Origin: Tretioscincus oriximinensis
Lineage: Eukaryota > Chordata > Lepidosauria > Squamata > Gymnophthalmidae
Length of the DNA: 64,000 nt
Direction: 5' to 3'
NCBI GenBank assembly: GCA_022410635.1
Contig: JAJVDF010000302.1
Span: 773,902-837,901 of the forward strand
The position numbers were made by a program, and so were the translations under genes. Under the pieces are notes generated by a model. The model saw nothing but the letters and a program-made list of their open reading frames with translations, had not been told where the DNA came from and ran no database searches. Shown here piece after piece: positions 33,151 through 44,055 of this stretch (positions are counted from its first letter, which is position 1; every line of letters begins with the position of its first letter).

Positions 33151-33498
33151 GAGAGCCAGTTTGGTGTAGTGGTTGAGTGTTGGACTCGCACCTGGTAGTC
33201 TCCTGGTTCGATTCCCCACTCCTCCACGAAAGCCAGCTGGGTGACCTTGGGCCAGTCACAGTTCTTTGAACTCTCTCAGCCCCACCTACTCCACAGGGTG
33301 TCTGTTGTGGAGACAGCAACAAAAGCTATGTGCTGGGTGACCTTGGGCCAGTCACCGTTCTTTAGAACTCTCTCAGCCCCACCTACTCCACAGGGTGTCT
33401 GTTGTGGAGAAAGCAACAAAATCTATGTACGCCATCCTATGGTTGGCCACCCTGAGACCTTCGGGTATCGGGCGGGATACAAGTACAAATAAATAAAT
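33151..33498 (+). mobile_element. S1 SINE with the 96-bp internal duplication
   Basis: It has a complete head, then the body in two tandem copies (repeat starts at 33253 and 33349), then GGGCGGGATACAAG and an AAATAAAT tail. The duplication junction matches that at 160-428. Confidence 0.9.
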
Positions 33499-33949
33499 AC
33501 GTTGGGTCAGAACCCAGATCTCAACAGTGTCTTGGTTCGGCCGGGCTATCAAGGCAAACAAAAACACTGACAATAACAGGAGGACTAGGGTGGGAGTGAG
33601 CTTAAGGTTAAGAAGGGAAACTAAATAGGAAGTAGGTCAATGCCCCACCCTGGGTTTGAAATAGCATTAATGAAAGCGAATGGTCTAGGGACACAATCTT
33701 CGGAAGGCTGCGTTTTCTTTATAAACAGAGGAACTAATTCACTCCTTGTTTCCCTCTGGCAGCAAAAGCTGCTGGACACAACGGTTGGAGCCTCTTAGCT
33801 TGAATATCGTCTTGGCCCTGCAAAGAGCCCTTGGCCCAGGACAAAAGAGGGGAGGTGGGTTGGTCTTGTACCTNCAGCTTTTTAGAAGAAAGGCAGAATA
33901 TCAATGCTAAAAATGCTAATGAAGGAAAAGACGCAACCAAATAAAGGAC
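33499..33949. other. No feature recognised
   Basis: No supportable gene or repeat is seen. No dynein exon follows. Confidence 0.5.
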
Positions 33950-34030
33950 TTGGCCTTTATTTGTTTACATTTCTATACAGTCCTATACCTGAAGGTCTCA
34001 GGGTGGTTGAAAATAAAAGCCCAATACGAG
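33950..34030 (-). mobile_element. L2-like LINE 3' tail
   Basis: It resembles 17879-17990: minus-strand ACCCTGAGACCTTCAGG and a T-rich left end. Confidence 0.4.
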
Positions 34031-34158
34031 ATTGCCAATCCTTTCAGGAACCAGCATGTAAGGTCTGTTCTCCCGTTGAGCAACCTGGTATGTGCTGTAC
34101 CCGATGACGCTATAAAACAAAACTGAGAAACCCGTATCTTTCTTGTCCTTTTGTCCCA

Positions 34159-34285
34159 GGCACGGATGGCTCAGTCGCTTAGGAATTCGTCTTTCGTCTG
34201 GGAGATGGGGTTTCAAAGTCCTGTGTCGGACGTGGGGAGGGCTGAGCACCTTCCACTAGCCTGTAGCTCTAGCCAACCCACTTAC
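34159..34285 (+). mobile_element. S2 SINE, head only
   Basis: GCACGGATGGCTCAGTCGC through CTTCCACTAGCCTGTAGC is present. The 3' half is missing. Confidence 0.75.
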
Positions 34286-34737
34286 TTTCTCCTTCCATGT
34301 GGATATAGATAGCCCTGGCAATTGCAATAATTAATTAATCCTGAGCTAATTCACTGAAAACGCTCTATATCGGAATTATGGAAAATCCATATCTGGGGGG
34401 AAAGATTTTTTCATGCCCAAATGAAGTGGCCAGGCCTTATCTTGTTCCAAATCCAGAACAGAATCTTTCCATAAATGCCATTTTGTTTCTGATCTGGACT
34501 ATTTTGCACATTCCCAAGCAAGGAGAAAATGAACCATTTGATCTCAGTGAGATGACCGTTATTATGGTAGACCTTAAGCTGCAGTTTATTTCCGTTCTGT
34601 ATTGCATTTCCTGTTGCCATTTTTGAAAGATCCAGGGGAAAAAATAGAGAAGAAAAGAGTGTCAATATTTTTTAAGGGGTTGTAATCCTGCCTATTCTTC
34701 ACGATGGGCCTTTCCAACATACCCCAGACCCATCTGT
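34286..34737. other. No feature recognised
   Basis: No supportable gene or repeat is seen. Confidence 0.5.
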
Positions 34738-34816
34738 TTAATACCATCAGAGGCTGGGAGGCTCCTGCATGGAGTAGGGGGCCAGACCCAATGATCCTGG
34801 AGGCCCCTTCCAACTT
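34738..34816 (+). mobile_element. CR1 3' terminal fragment
   Basis: It contains GGCTCCTGCATGGAGTAGGG and CCTGGAGGCCCCTTCCAACT. The ATTCTATG tail is lost. Confidence 0.65.
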
Positions 34817-35860
34817 GCCTCAGCTGACCAACGTCTCCAGCACCTTGGCGACTCCTGATGCCATCGCAGCCGCTCTTCTCCATGCTGGGTCTGTTGATGG
34901 CACTGAGGGGAAAAGGGGGGCGAGAGGCAGGCGGGTGTGAGATGTGGGGGCCAAAGGAGATATGATGGAGGAGCGGAGCAGAGCAGCGCCCGAGCGCAAG
35001 CAGAAGAGCTGAGCGAGGGAGCGAAGGGATTTTTTGTTTTAAATTCCCTGGCTGAAGCGCCAACCCAACAAGTAGCTGCTGCCTCTCCCCCTCTCTTGCC
35101 AGTAAAACAGGTTTTTCTGGCTTTCTGTGGAACTAGGTAGGAGGGATTCCGCTGTCACCCCGTGTGCTGCGGGGACTCTGAAGCTGGAGTGGAAACGGGC
35201 GCCCAATTTGGCATTCACTTTGGATTGGCTTCGGAAATTTCCAAAGCGCTTTCCACTCCGATTTTAGGCGTAGTGCGTTTGCAGCCTAGTTTGCTGTTCC
35301 TGCTTTTTCTCACACGCACTGCAAGCAAGGCGAAGTTGCTTCTACTCATCTACCCCAAGAGGGAAGCTGTGTGAATCACTGTACCAAAAGTGGCCATAAA
35401 AAGGGGTTTCAGTTCCACCTGCGGGCATTGATTGCTTCAAGAGGATTCTGTTTAGGTTTTCTCCAGACTGCAAAAGAAAACTCCCTGCGGGATTTTCCTG
35501 AAATGTGGGTTGCAAACTAGCAGAGGTTTATTTGGCAGAGGGCTGAACTGCAATTAGGAGGATCTCTGCCCCTGACTACCCATTTCCCCNATGGTCTCGG
35601 GGGGAGGGGGTGACTGTGGGTCGCACCCCTGCTTACACGGCCATCCGAAGACTACTAGCCATGATGGGCCGGGAGGCAAAAGGGCCCCCACCCATTGGTG
35701 GTAGCCCAGCAGGAGGGTGTGAATAAGCAGGAAATGCCACATGCCGAAGTGCCAACCATAATTCTCACCCGCATGGGCAGATACCAGGGTTGCACATGTG
35801 CGCAAAGCAGTTTTCAAAAAGCAAGTCAGCTCTGGGGCAGGCAGGTGGGCCCCACTGGCC
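34817..35860. other. No gene recognised; locally GC-rich
   Basis: The part 34850-35030 is GC-rich with some CpG and could be regulatory, but I see no defining element. Frames are unsupported. Confidence 0.4.
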
Positions 35861-36768
35861 ACCAGGCATGCTGACACCCTGGCCAGTCCCCCCCCTTGAC
35901 TACTAGGGGTAGTCCAGCTCCTCACCACGCCCCCAGCTCAGTCCCTTCACAAACCCACAGAGCCGAGGAGGAGAGAGGTGAACTGTGAGTTTGTGAATTG
36001 TGAGTTTTCACCAGGGGCGGACTGGCCAGGGTACCAAATTGTCCAAGTGTGTCCTGTGGGCCAACCAACCCCGCACTTGACCTTTTAAAACGCTGCCATG
36101 ACGCTGGATGCTCTGCACATGTGCAGCACAAAACATCTAGTATGCAAATGTGAANCTACATACGTATTGATGTGTAGCATGTGTGTTGCTGCCCCAATGG
36201 GTGGCATCTCCGTCATCTCCCAGTCTGCGACTGGTTTTCACAGCTCCCCCCTTGGGCCCGTGATGGAAATGTAGGTACCCATTTCCACTAGGAGGTTGAA
36301 GGGTCCTATGTGCACAACAAACTCCCAGGAGTTCATTCTTGCCCCGTGTTAGAGGAGTCCCACCAGATGCACGAACATTGGTAATAAGGCAGTGCGAGAT
36401 TTCCTGCACTAGGTTTAATTCAGATTTTGCGTGATAAACCAGCAAGGGCTCCCATAGGATTCGGTTACCAGCAGGTTGCCAGCACAAGCAGATTTCTGGA
36501 GGAGACCTGAATCACTACCCCAGTGCCCCTGCATATCCCCAAACCCAACCACATCCAAGAGATCCTTCACAGGGTCCTGTGAACGGTTTGCAAGAGTCTC
36601 TGCAGACCTACATNGTCTTCTCATGCCTGACTTTTATATGTCTTGTTTAACTCCAGCCAAAAATTCAACAGGTGAGGCTGTTCTTCCCTTATTGATCTAT
36701 CAGTGAAGAAAAGCGCTCTGGCGCCACCTTTTGACCTGTTTATGTAGCACATTATATTCTTATTGAAG
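35861..36768. other. Mostly unrecognised; transposon-end motifs
   Basis: ACACCCTGGCCAGTCC near 35875 and GGGCGGACTGGCCAGGG near 36013 are inverted copies of the terminus seen at 21709. The remainder is unassigned. Confidence 0.4.
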
Positions 36769-36866
36769 AGTCCAGCAAAGGGGCCAATAGCACTTAGAGA
36801 CTAATAGGAGAAAAGTGGGTGGCCTAGGCCTTCGTAGACACGTCGACTTCTTCAGATGCTGAAGAA
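36769..36866 (-). repeat. Palindrome-family repeat, single arm
   Basis: The minus strand reads CATCTGAAGAAGTCGACGTG, then TCTACGAAGGCC, TTAGTCTCTAAGTGC and CCTTTGCTGGACT, collinear with 29339-29430. The stem II equivalent has one mismatch and GAAA is GAAG. Confidence 0.65.
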
Positions 36867-36875
36867 TTCGTGTAA

Positions 36876-36985
36876 TTCGTTCGTAGCACAATCAGGATGT
36901 CCCGGGCACAAGTGCTAAGTGTTTTTCAGTAGTTGACCAGCAACAAAACCTTTTTTCCCGGAATAAACTATTGCTCAGTTATCCA
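36876..36985 (+). repeat. Unnamed repeat shared with 24164-24280
   Basis: It contains TTCGTAGCACAATCAGGATG, GCTAAGTGTTTTTCAGTAGT and CCGGAATAAACTATTGCTCAG (split), in the same order as the partner. Confidence 0.55.
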
Positions 36986-37546
36986 GATTATAGCATTGCA
37001 GTAGGTTTCAAGTCATTGTGTGAACCCAACCAAAATTTGCAAAAATGCACGAGTGGATTCCACATTTGCTCCCTGCTGGTGCAAGCGGCCGGCCTGCCAA
37101 GCAGCCAGCAAAGGTGCAAGCCAGCCTGATTGGCTGCCGTTGGCCCAGGGTGGGTATGGTTGTCCTCCACTGCCGCACAGCCACATCTGTGTCCCGGCGG
37201 AGTGTGGCATGGCAGATGCTGGGATGTGTGTTTGGGGTGGGTATTGTGTCCAGTCACTTCCGTTGGAGAAGATGGGCAGGTTCTGGGTGCAACCGTAACA
37301 CCAATGCACCAACGTTGGACAAAAGAAACTCTACCCTCGGTGTGCTCATGTTTATGCTCCAGTGCATTGTGCTCCTACTTACCAATCGCTCAGGAAAAGC
37401 AGAAATGGCCTCCTGTTCCCCTGGAGGTGCTCCCTGAATGCAAAGTGGCACCTGTTTAATTTCTGCTTTGTGTCCTTTCCTTCCTTGTTTAGGCTTCACA
37501 GGACTTGTGCCTTACTATTCAGGTAATACAACACTATGCACAGGAA
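36986..37546. other. No feature recognised
   Basis: Several overlapping frames on both strands look like non-coding shadows in GC-rich sequence. No domain is recognised. Confidence 0.5.
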
Positions 37547-37850
37547 GGCTCAGTAAGGTACAATGGTGAAGAGCCCTGGTGTTTCAGNAGAGATATCGAG
37601 TTCAAAGCTCTTTGTGGGCTGCGGAGAGGGGTGAGCGCCCCTCTACTGGCCTCAGCGCTAGCCAGCCCAGCTATTCAAAAGCAAGAATTACAAGAAATTG
37701 CAGCAGTCTGCAACTAGATAAATAGGGACAATCACAGTGTGGTGGGGAAAATATAATGTAAGCTGTCGGGTGAAAAATAAGCTTGTAAACTGCTTTGAAT
37801 CCCTTAGGGTAAGAAAAATGGGGTATAAAAACCCAGTTCTTCTTCTTCTA
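37547..37850 (+). mobile_element. S3 SINE
   Basis: The body GTGAGCGCCCCTCTACTGGC carries the CTCF-like motif with one inserted base. Then come CAATCACAGTGTGGTGGGG, AACTGCTTTGAATCCC and a TTC tail. Confidence 0.8.
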
Positions 37851-38060
37851 CAATGCTTGCAGTGCCGGCCCTTTCTGTGCTGAGTCTTATTCTGCACTAT
37901 ATTGGAGACTGGCACCTGCATATTGGGCTGTCAAGCAGACGGCAGGTGCACGGTACAAGAGGGACCTGGTGATCTGCTCTTTAGCTTTGGGGAGCCTGGA
38001 GAAGCCACGTCTACCATTTTGGACTAACGATCTTTTCCGGTGGGATCATATTTGGGATTC

Positions 38061-39496
38061 CTAAGCGTTTGTCATGCCTGGGGGTCCTTTCTCCCTTTCT
38101 GAATCCTGAAGGTTCAGCAACAGGAGGGCCCCCACTGAAACCGTTTTCAGGCCCAGCATGTTGGTCGCGGGGCCCGATTTCTGTAAACAGGACCCCCACT
38201 CTGAGGGGTTCGCCCCAAGTTCATCCTTCACGATGTGTATTCTCTGGTGCTTGATGAGGTTGGCACTCTGGTCGAAAGTCCTGCCACAGTGGGAACATTT
38301 GAANGGTCCCTCGTCCAGGTGGATCCGGCGGTGCCGGATGAGAGTGGAGCCCCGGCGAAAGGTTTTCTCACAGTGNGGGCACTGGTACGGCTTCTCCCCG
38401 TCGTGCAAACGTTGGTGGCGCATGTATTCCTGCCTGCAAGTAAAGGTAGAATCGCAAGAGGCGCATGGGTAAGGCTGCTCTCCGGTATGGATCCTCTGGT
38501 GCCAGTAGAACTCCTGCTTATAGCGGAAGCTCTTGTCACAACCGGGACACTTGTAATTCTTTTCTCCGGCGTGGCTGCGCTGGTGCCAGCTGTACTCCTG
38601 CTTGAACCGGAAGCTTTTTTCACACTCCTCACACTTGTAAGGCCTGTCGCCCACGTGAGCCCTGTGGTGCCACATGAACTCCTGCTTGAACCGGAAGCTC
38701 TTGTCACATTCTGTGCACTTGTACGGCCGCTCCACCGAGTGGGTCTTCTGGTGCCAGGTCAGCTCTTGCTTGAAGCGGAAGTTCTTCCCGCAAGTCCCAC
38801 ACTTGTGGGGCCACTCTGCCGTGTGAGTCCGATGGTGCCACATCAGCTCCTGCTTGTGCCGAAAGACCTTCTCGCACGTGTCGCACTTGTAAATCTTCTC
38901 CCCGACGTGGACTTTCTGGTGCCATTTGTATTCGTGCACAAACTGGAAGCTCTTCTCACACTTCCCGCACTTGTAGGGCCTCTCGTCCTTTGGGGCCCTC
39001 TGGTGGACCTGGGGCCCTGCACAATGCGCGCAGGGACAAGGCACAGCTGTGGAATGACCTTGTTGGTCTAGTGCCGTTGGGGAACACTTAGGGTTGTCTT
39101 TCTCACACTTGGGACACACCTGCATCCCCTGNCCCATAGGTGCCTGGTGGGCAGAACGGGCCGGGAAGCACTTCTGACANTGGGTGCAGATAAGAAGCAT
39201 TTCTTCTTGTGTCCCAGGCTGGGGAGCTACAGCCCCTGCAGACCAGAAGGTGCCTCCTGCAACTTCTGGAGATCTTTCGTGAAACGCCACAGGTGCCTGT
39301 TTGCCCATCGTGGAGCTGCTTTGCCGGTGACTGTCCGGATGCCAGGCAGGCAGAGCAGCCAGTTCTTTCGCAGCTGCCCAGGCTGTGTCACTGCCCACGC
39401 TGCTCTTCGCCGTTCCTGACTGCACCAAATGCCGCAGAAATCTCTCCGCGTGTTCCTCAAGGTCGGACTCCTCCTTAATCAGAAGCTGGCCATCCA
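38061..39496 (-). CDS. KRAB C2H2 zinc-finger protein, terminal finger exon
   Basis: Minus-strand exon with acceptor CCCTTTGCAG ending at 39497. It is open to the TAG at 38061-38063. A linker of about 170 residues, with two degenerate Cys-rich half-fingers (ICT.CQKCF; VCPKCEKDNPKC), precedes nine C2H2 fingers at exactly 28-residue spacing (38975-38235). A 57-residue tail follows. All nine keep C-x2-C and H-x3-H, apart from one ambiguous n-containing codon each near 38303 and 38375. Fingers 1-6 share nearly the same helix contacts (-1 aromatic or His, 2 Gln or His, 3 Glu, 6 Trp), whereas 7-9 differ. Linkers depart from TGEKPY (TAEWPH, SVERPY, VGDRPY). The exon starts in phase 1, matching the KRAB exon at 42575-42701. 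The likely role is sequence-specific nuclear repression through KRAB. The DNA target is unknown. The start codon lies in an unidentified upstream exon. Confidence 0.9.
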
Positions 39497-40117
39497 CTGC
39501 AAAGGGAAAAGGGAACAAAGCCAGATTAAGGCATTTTATGTGAAGGCAGGACATAATCAGCTTGACCGGTACAGATCATTAAATCAAAGGTTGATCCCAA
39601 CGGTCAACTAGTTTAACCCTTTCCCAATACAGGAATCTGCTAAACAAACGGCCTTTGCTTGGAAATGTCCATTGAGGAAACTGATTACAGATCAAGGACG
39701 ACTCAGGCTAGGCGTTTGACTTAAAAAGACTTTCCAAGACGTCTGGCACCCTCTTCTAAGACATCTTACAGAAAAAGGGGCTCAGGCTGCTTCCCCACTT
39801 CAAGTTTTAAATTGCTTTTTAAAAAAATGAATGAGGCAATCCAGTCCCAGGTATGTCCCCATTTACCTTCAGCCTTCTTCACAGTTCCCTCTCTGTCCTC
39901 AACACATCCTGGCAATTCTTGTGACATCACAAGCCCCAGAAATCATTGCTGCGCTTGCCTGACTACAAGCCCCAGCATTCCCTGTGAGCCTGCGTACAAT
40001 TCCCAGGCAATCTCTACTAGGCAAAAGCCAATGAGTGTTTCACAATTTGCATACTGAAGCTCTGCGGCAGCTTTTCATTTGAACATTACAAAACGGAGGC
40101 TGCTAAATCGGGTAATA
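39497..40117 (-). other. Intron of the KRAB-ZNF gene, no repeat recognised
   Basis: This is unique-looking sequence. GACTACAAGCCCCAGCATTC near 39960 is one mismatch from the ZNF143 motif. Confidence 0.6.
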
Positions 40118-40372
40118 GGCGGAGTGTTGTGTGATAGAGAAAATATTTTTTTCTGCCCTCCCCANCATGCATGATTTTATACACTTCAATCAGACAGCCT
40201 CTTAAATGCCATCTTTCAAAGCTGAAGAGGCCCAGATGTTGCAGTTTGACTTCATAAGGGAGGTGCTGTAGNTTCTTGATCATTCTTGTTGCCCTTTTCT
40301 GCANCTTCTCTAGTTCCACAATATCTTTTTTGAGATGTGGTGACCAGAATTGTACACAGGATTCCAAGACAT
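40118..40372 (-). mobile_element. CR1 fragment in the ZNF intron
   Basis: The minus strand encodes degenerate ORF2 C-terminal codons ([19 protein letters not shown]). Neither true CR1 end is present. Confidence 0.8.
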
Positions 40373-41271
40373 TTGGGCCTTCCACAGCATTGGACCAGGT
40401 TTCTTGTAGAAGGCAACATTGGTTCAGAACCATCCATTGAAACTCACCCACGTAGTTAGGGCTGGAACCGTCTCCTGCTCTTGAATACCGAACCTGCCGA
40501 CTGCAAGACCCCTCCTTGCTTTCCTCAATCCTTAGGATTATGTCAGGCTTGTATTTAACAAGTCCTAGTGGTAGGAGAAAGAGAGAACAGCATGGCAGTA
40601 GACCTCCCAACATTCAGGAGGCANGTTCAGCTCTTTCATCTCGGCCTCATCGCCAGGCTTCTGTAACCTCCATTCCCTCCATTGACAGTAACTTCTCTTA
40701 TCCTAGTCTGTGGCCTTGTTATATTTGGGGCTTTTAAACTATCTTCAGTCCTGACAAACTAGACTAAACCAGAGAGAGGAGGAAATGAATGTGGTTTGGT
40801 GGGCACCATGCTAGGAGTGGAATGGAATTCCGTGAGTTGTGTCTCATGAATACCCGGAGGGCCACCAGTTTGACATCTCCGTCACAGAGATCCATTGTCT
40901 GTCAAATTATCCTAACTCAGGACAAAGCCATTTCTCACGGATGTTCATCAGAGGCAGCATTTTAGCCCTCCTTTCAAGAAGATGGATTAATAGGAGGTGT
41001 CNGAACAGCCACTGGATGTTACAAATTGGAAAATCTCTCCAATTTGGTTAAGGTTGTTCTAAGTCTAAAATCCTCCATCTAATCCTATGATGTTTCCATC
41101 AGCCATAGCACTACTTTGCTCTCGAGATTGTCTTGCATTGAAGTTTCCATCATCTTCAGAGAATAAGCAAGTCATCTGGAGACTTGTGGGAATCAGACTT
41201 CCCATGAGTTAGGAGCAGCATCTGCTAAGACCAAGTGCAAACAGGCCAACATTTATGTGACTTTGCTCTCA
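40373..41271 (-). other. Intron sequence, no feature recognised
   Basis: No KRAB-B or linker exon could be recognised here. Confidence 0.45.
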
Positions 41272-41830
41272 GCTGTGGGATGAGGGACTTCTGTAAGGGC
41301 AGAAGGTAGCAAAGTCATCATCATCATAAGTAATAAAAGGCGTGTGGGAAAGTCCAACATTTCAAGGTATAATGACCAATGACAGGGCTCGGAACTTGGG
41401 CAGCCTCCAGAGACTAATGACAGGGCTTGGAACTTGGGCAGCCTCCAGAGACACAATGACAGGGCTGTGGGATGAGGGACTTCTGTAAGGGCAGAAGGTA
41501 GCAAAGTCATCATCATCATAAGTAATAAAAGGTGTGTGGGAGAGTCCAACATTTCAAGGTATAATGACCAATGACAGGGCTCGGAACTTTGGTAGCCTCC
41601 AGAGACTAATGACAGGGCTTGGAACGTTGGCAGCCTCCAGAGACCCAGTGACAGGGCTTGGAACTTTGGCAGCCTCCAGAGACTAATGGCAGGGCTTGAA
41701 ACTTGGACAGCCTCCAGAGANCCAATGACAGGGCTCGGAACTTGGGCAGCCTCCAGAGACTAATGACAGGGCTTGGAACGTGGGCAGCCTCCAGAGACTA
41801 ATGACAGAACTTTGGCAGCCTCCAGAGATG
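41272..41830. repeat. 38-bp minisatellite with higher-order duplication
   Basis: The unit AATGACAGGGCTYGGAAC then TTGGGCAGCCTCCAGAGACT repeats at about 38 bp to 41830. A larger block of 192 bp, starting GCTGTGGGATGAGGGAC, begins at 41272 and again at 41464 and embeds the first units. The last units are the most diverged. Confidence 0.9.
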
Positions 41831-41833
41831 AGA

Positions 41834-41957
41834 GTCTTGAGTTGGAAACTGGCTAAAAGACAGAAAATGAAAGGAAGTTATGAATGGACAGTTCTCTTGG
41901 GTGGAAAAATGTGAAAAGTAGAAAACCCCAGGATTCAGTACTGGGACCAGTACTGGA
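41834..41957 (+). mobile_element. CR1 reverse-transcriptase fragment
   Basis: It matches the segment after the DFQKAFD block of CR1 (GNWLK, then INGQFS and a PQDSVLGPVL-type block), in broken frames. Confidence 0.7.
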
Positions 41958-42095
41958 AGAGAAAGAAAGGAAGGGGGAAAAAAAGGAAAGAAAGAAGGAA
42001 TGAAAAAAGAAGCAACAAATGAAAGAGGGAATGGGAGGGGTCAAAGAAGTGAGGGAGTGCGTTAAACAATAGATGGAAGCAAGGAGGAGGNGGGA
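41958..42095. repeat. Purine-rich GAAA/GGAA tract
   Basis: This is low-complexity sequence in the ZNF intron. No coding is supported. Confidence 0.7.
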
Positions 42096-42129
42096 CTAGA
42101 GCCTTTGCATTACCATAATGGGCAAATTC

Positions 42130-42337
42130 CACTACTAATACTAGTACTAATTTATTTATTTATTTATATGATTTTTATGATGATGATGATGATTTTTATG
42201 ATGATGATGATGATGATGATGATTTTTATGATGATGATGATGATTTTTATGATGATGATGATGATGATTTTTATGATGAGGATGATGATGATGATGATGA
42301 TGATCATCATCATATCATCATCATATCATCATCATCA
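42130..42337. repeat. (GAT)n microsatellite with TTTT interruptions
   Basis: Blocks of (ATG)n alternate with TTTTTATG, then (ATC)n in opposite orientation (42302-42340). The array is the expanded tail of the next SINE. Confidence 0.85.
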
Positions 42338-42713
<376 letters not shown>

Positions 42714-42762
42714 TTATATGAAAGGATATTTTCACCNTGGCATCTTTTGAAACCCTTAAGCT

Positions 42763-43138
42763 AGACTGACCAGATTTTCTAAGACCCAAACTGGGGTAAT
42801 TAATATTCGTGCTAATTTGCATATCCATGAATATGCAAATCACCCACCAACTTGCATACACCTCCTAAATCCCCACCTAAGAAACCTGCAAAAATGCAAG
42901 AATTTGTGTGAGAAATTTGCGTATTTTTTTTTTTACTGGGGGGAAGGTGTCTTCAGGAGCTGGTCCTGGTTGCCAGAGCCCCCAGTGGTGGTGCAGTGAA
43001 TTTCGTTTTTAAATTTTTTAAAAAAAATTTAAAANTTTTTTCCTAGCAGAAAATGGGGAAATTGCCTCCCACCCACGAGGGCTGGGTAGACAACCCCAAA
43101 ATGGTTCCCCCCCAAAAAGGGGTCATCTGGTCAGCCTA
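42763..43138 (-). mobile_element. TAGGCTGACCAG MITE with perfect 8-bp target duplication
   Basis: CTTAAGCT is present at 42755-42762 and 43139-43146. The ends are AGACTGACCAGATTTTC and CATCTGGTCAGCCTA. The octamer palindrome lies at 42815-42840 (ATTTGCAT, 10 bp, ATGCAAAT). The interior also has the GGTGTCTTCAGGAGCTGG block. The 8-bp duplication points to the hAT superfamily. Confidence 0.92.
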
Positions 43139-43146
43139 CTTAAGCT

Positions 43147-43648
43147 CCCCGCAAGCTGTCCTGACTTTAGCCAACCAAGATCCTGCTGTGTCAAACCAGC
43201 CGGGAAAGTGCAAAAACGGCCGACAGCACCGCAAGGATTTTTTATCAGTGTGTTTGATTTTGACTGCGAAATTCAAATCCCTTCTTTTGCACGGACAGTT
43301 ATTCTGGGCTGGTTCGTTTGCGAAAGGGTGNGGAGGNTTCGTATGCATGGACTCGCGGTTGNATTATTCTGGATTTTGATACCGTTGTGGATAGATTTTG
43401 ATACCAATGTGTGGATGGGGCCTTCCAAGGTTCAAAATGTTTTGCATAACCCTTCTCAATCCTCCCTCGTATTCTCCGCCTCCTCTCTTGCAGAATCAAA
43501 CCAGCATGGTGCTTCCACCCCTCTATGGTGCCTCACGAGGCCTGCTGCGTGTTAATGGGCTCTGGGCGGGAAGGTAGGCGCCAGGGGAGTAGCTCTGACG
43601 GGGGGGGGGGGAGGCACCTCTGGCGTGGGGGCACAAAATTAACTTTGG
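43147..43648. other. No feature recognised (intron or 5' region of ZNF gene)
   Basis: No candidate first exon could be supported here. Confidence 0.5.
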
Positions 43649-43878
43649 TAGGCTGACCAGATGAACTCTTTTGGGGGGCGGACCCAATTTNGGGGTGTCT
43701 ACCCNACCTCCCGGTGGGGAGATTTCCCCNCTTTTTGCTGGGGGCCGCCCAGCTAAGGAACTCTTTATTACCTCGTAGTTCCCCCACAATGTTATTCTTG
43801 GACACTGCCTTGAGCAAACGTTACTGATTTGTCCCAATTAAAAAAGGAGCTGGTCCCTAGTGACTGTGCAGTGATTTT

Positions 43879-43944
<66 letters not shown>

Positions 43945-43979
43945 AAGAATAAGAAGAATAAGAAGAATAAGAATAATAA

Positions 43980-44055
<76 letters not shown>

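Noticed and set aside
36988..37459. Several overlapping frames of 80-130 codons on both strands
   Set aside because: They overlap mutually, are Trp/Cys-rich and match no family. Probably chance.
38235..39071. Long plus-strand open frame (278 codons) over the zinc-finger exon
   Set aside because: It is the antisense shadow of the repeated finger codons. It has no domain and no splice context.
41272..41830. CRISPR-like regular repeats
   Set aside because: The units are contiguous without unique spacers and the genome is vertebrate. It is a minisatellite. The array at 58144-58412 was rejected for the same reason.
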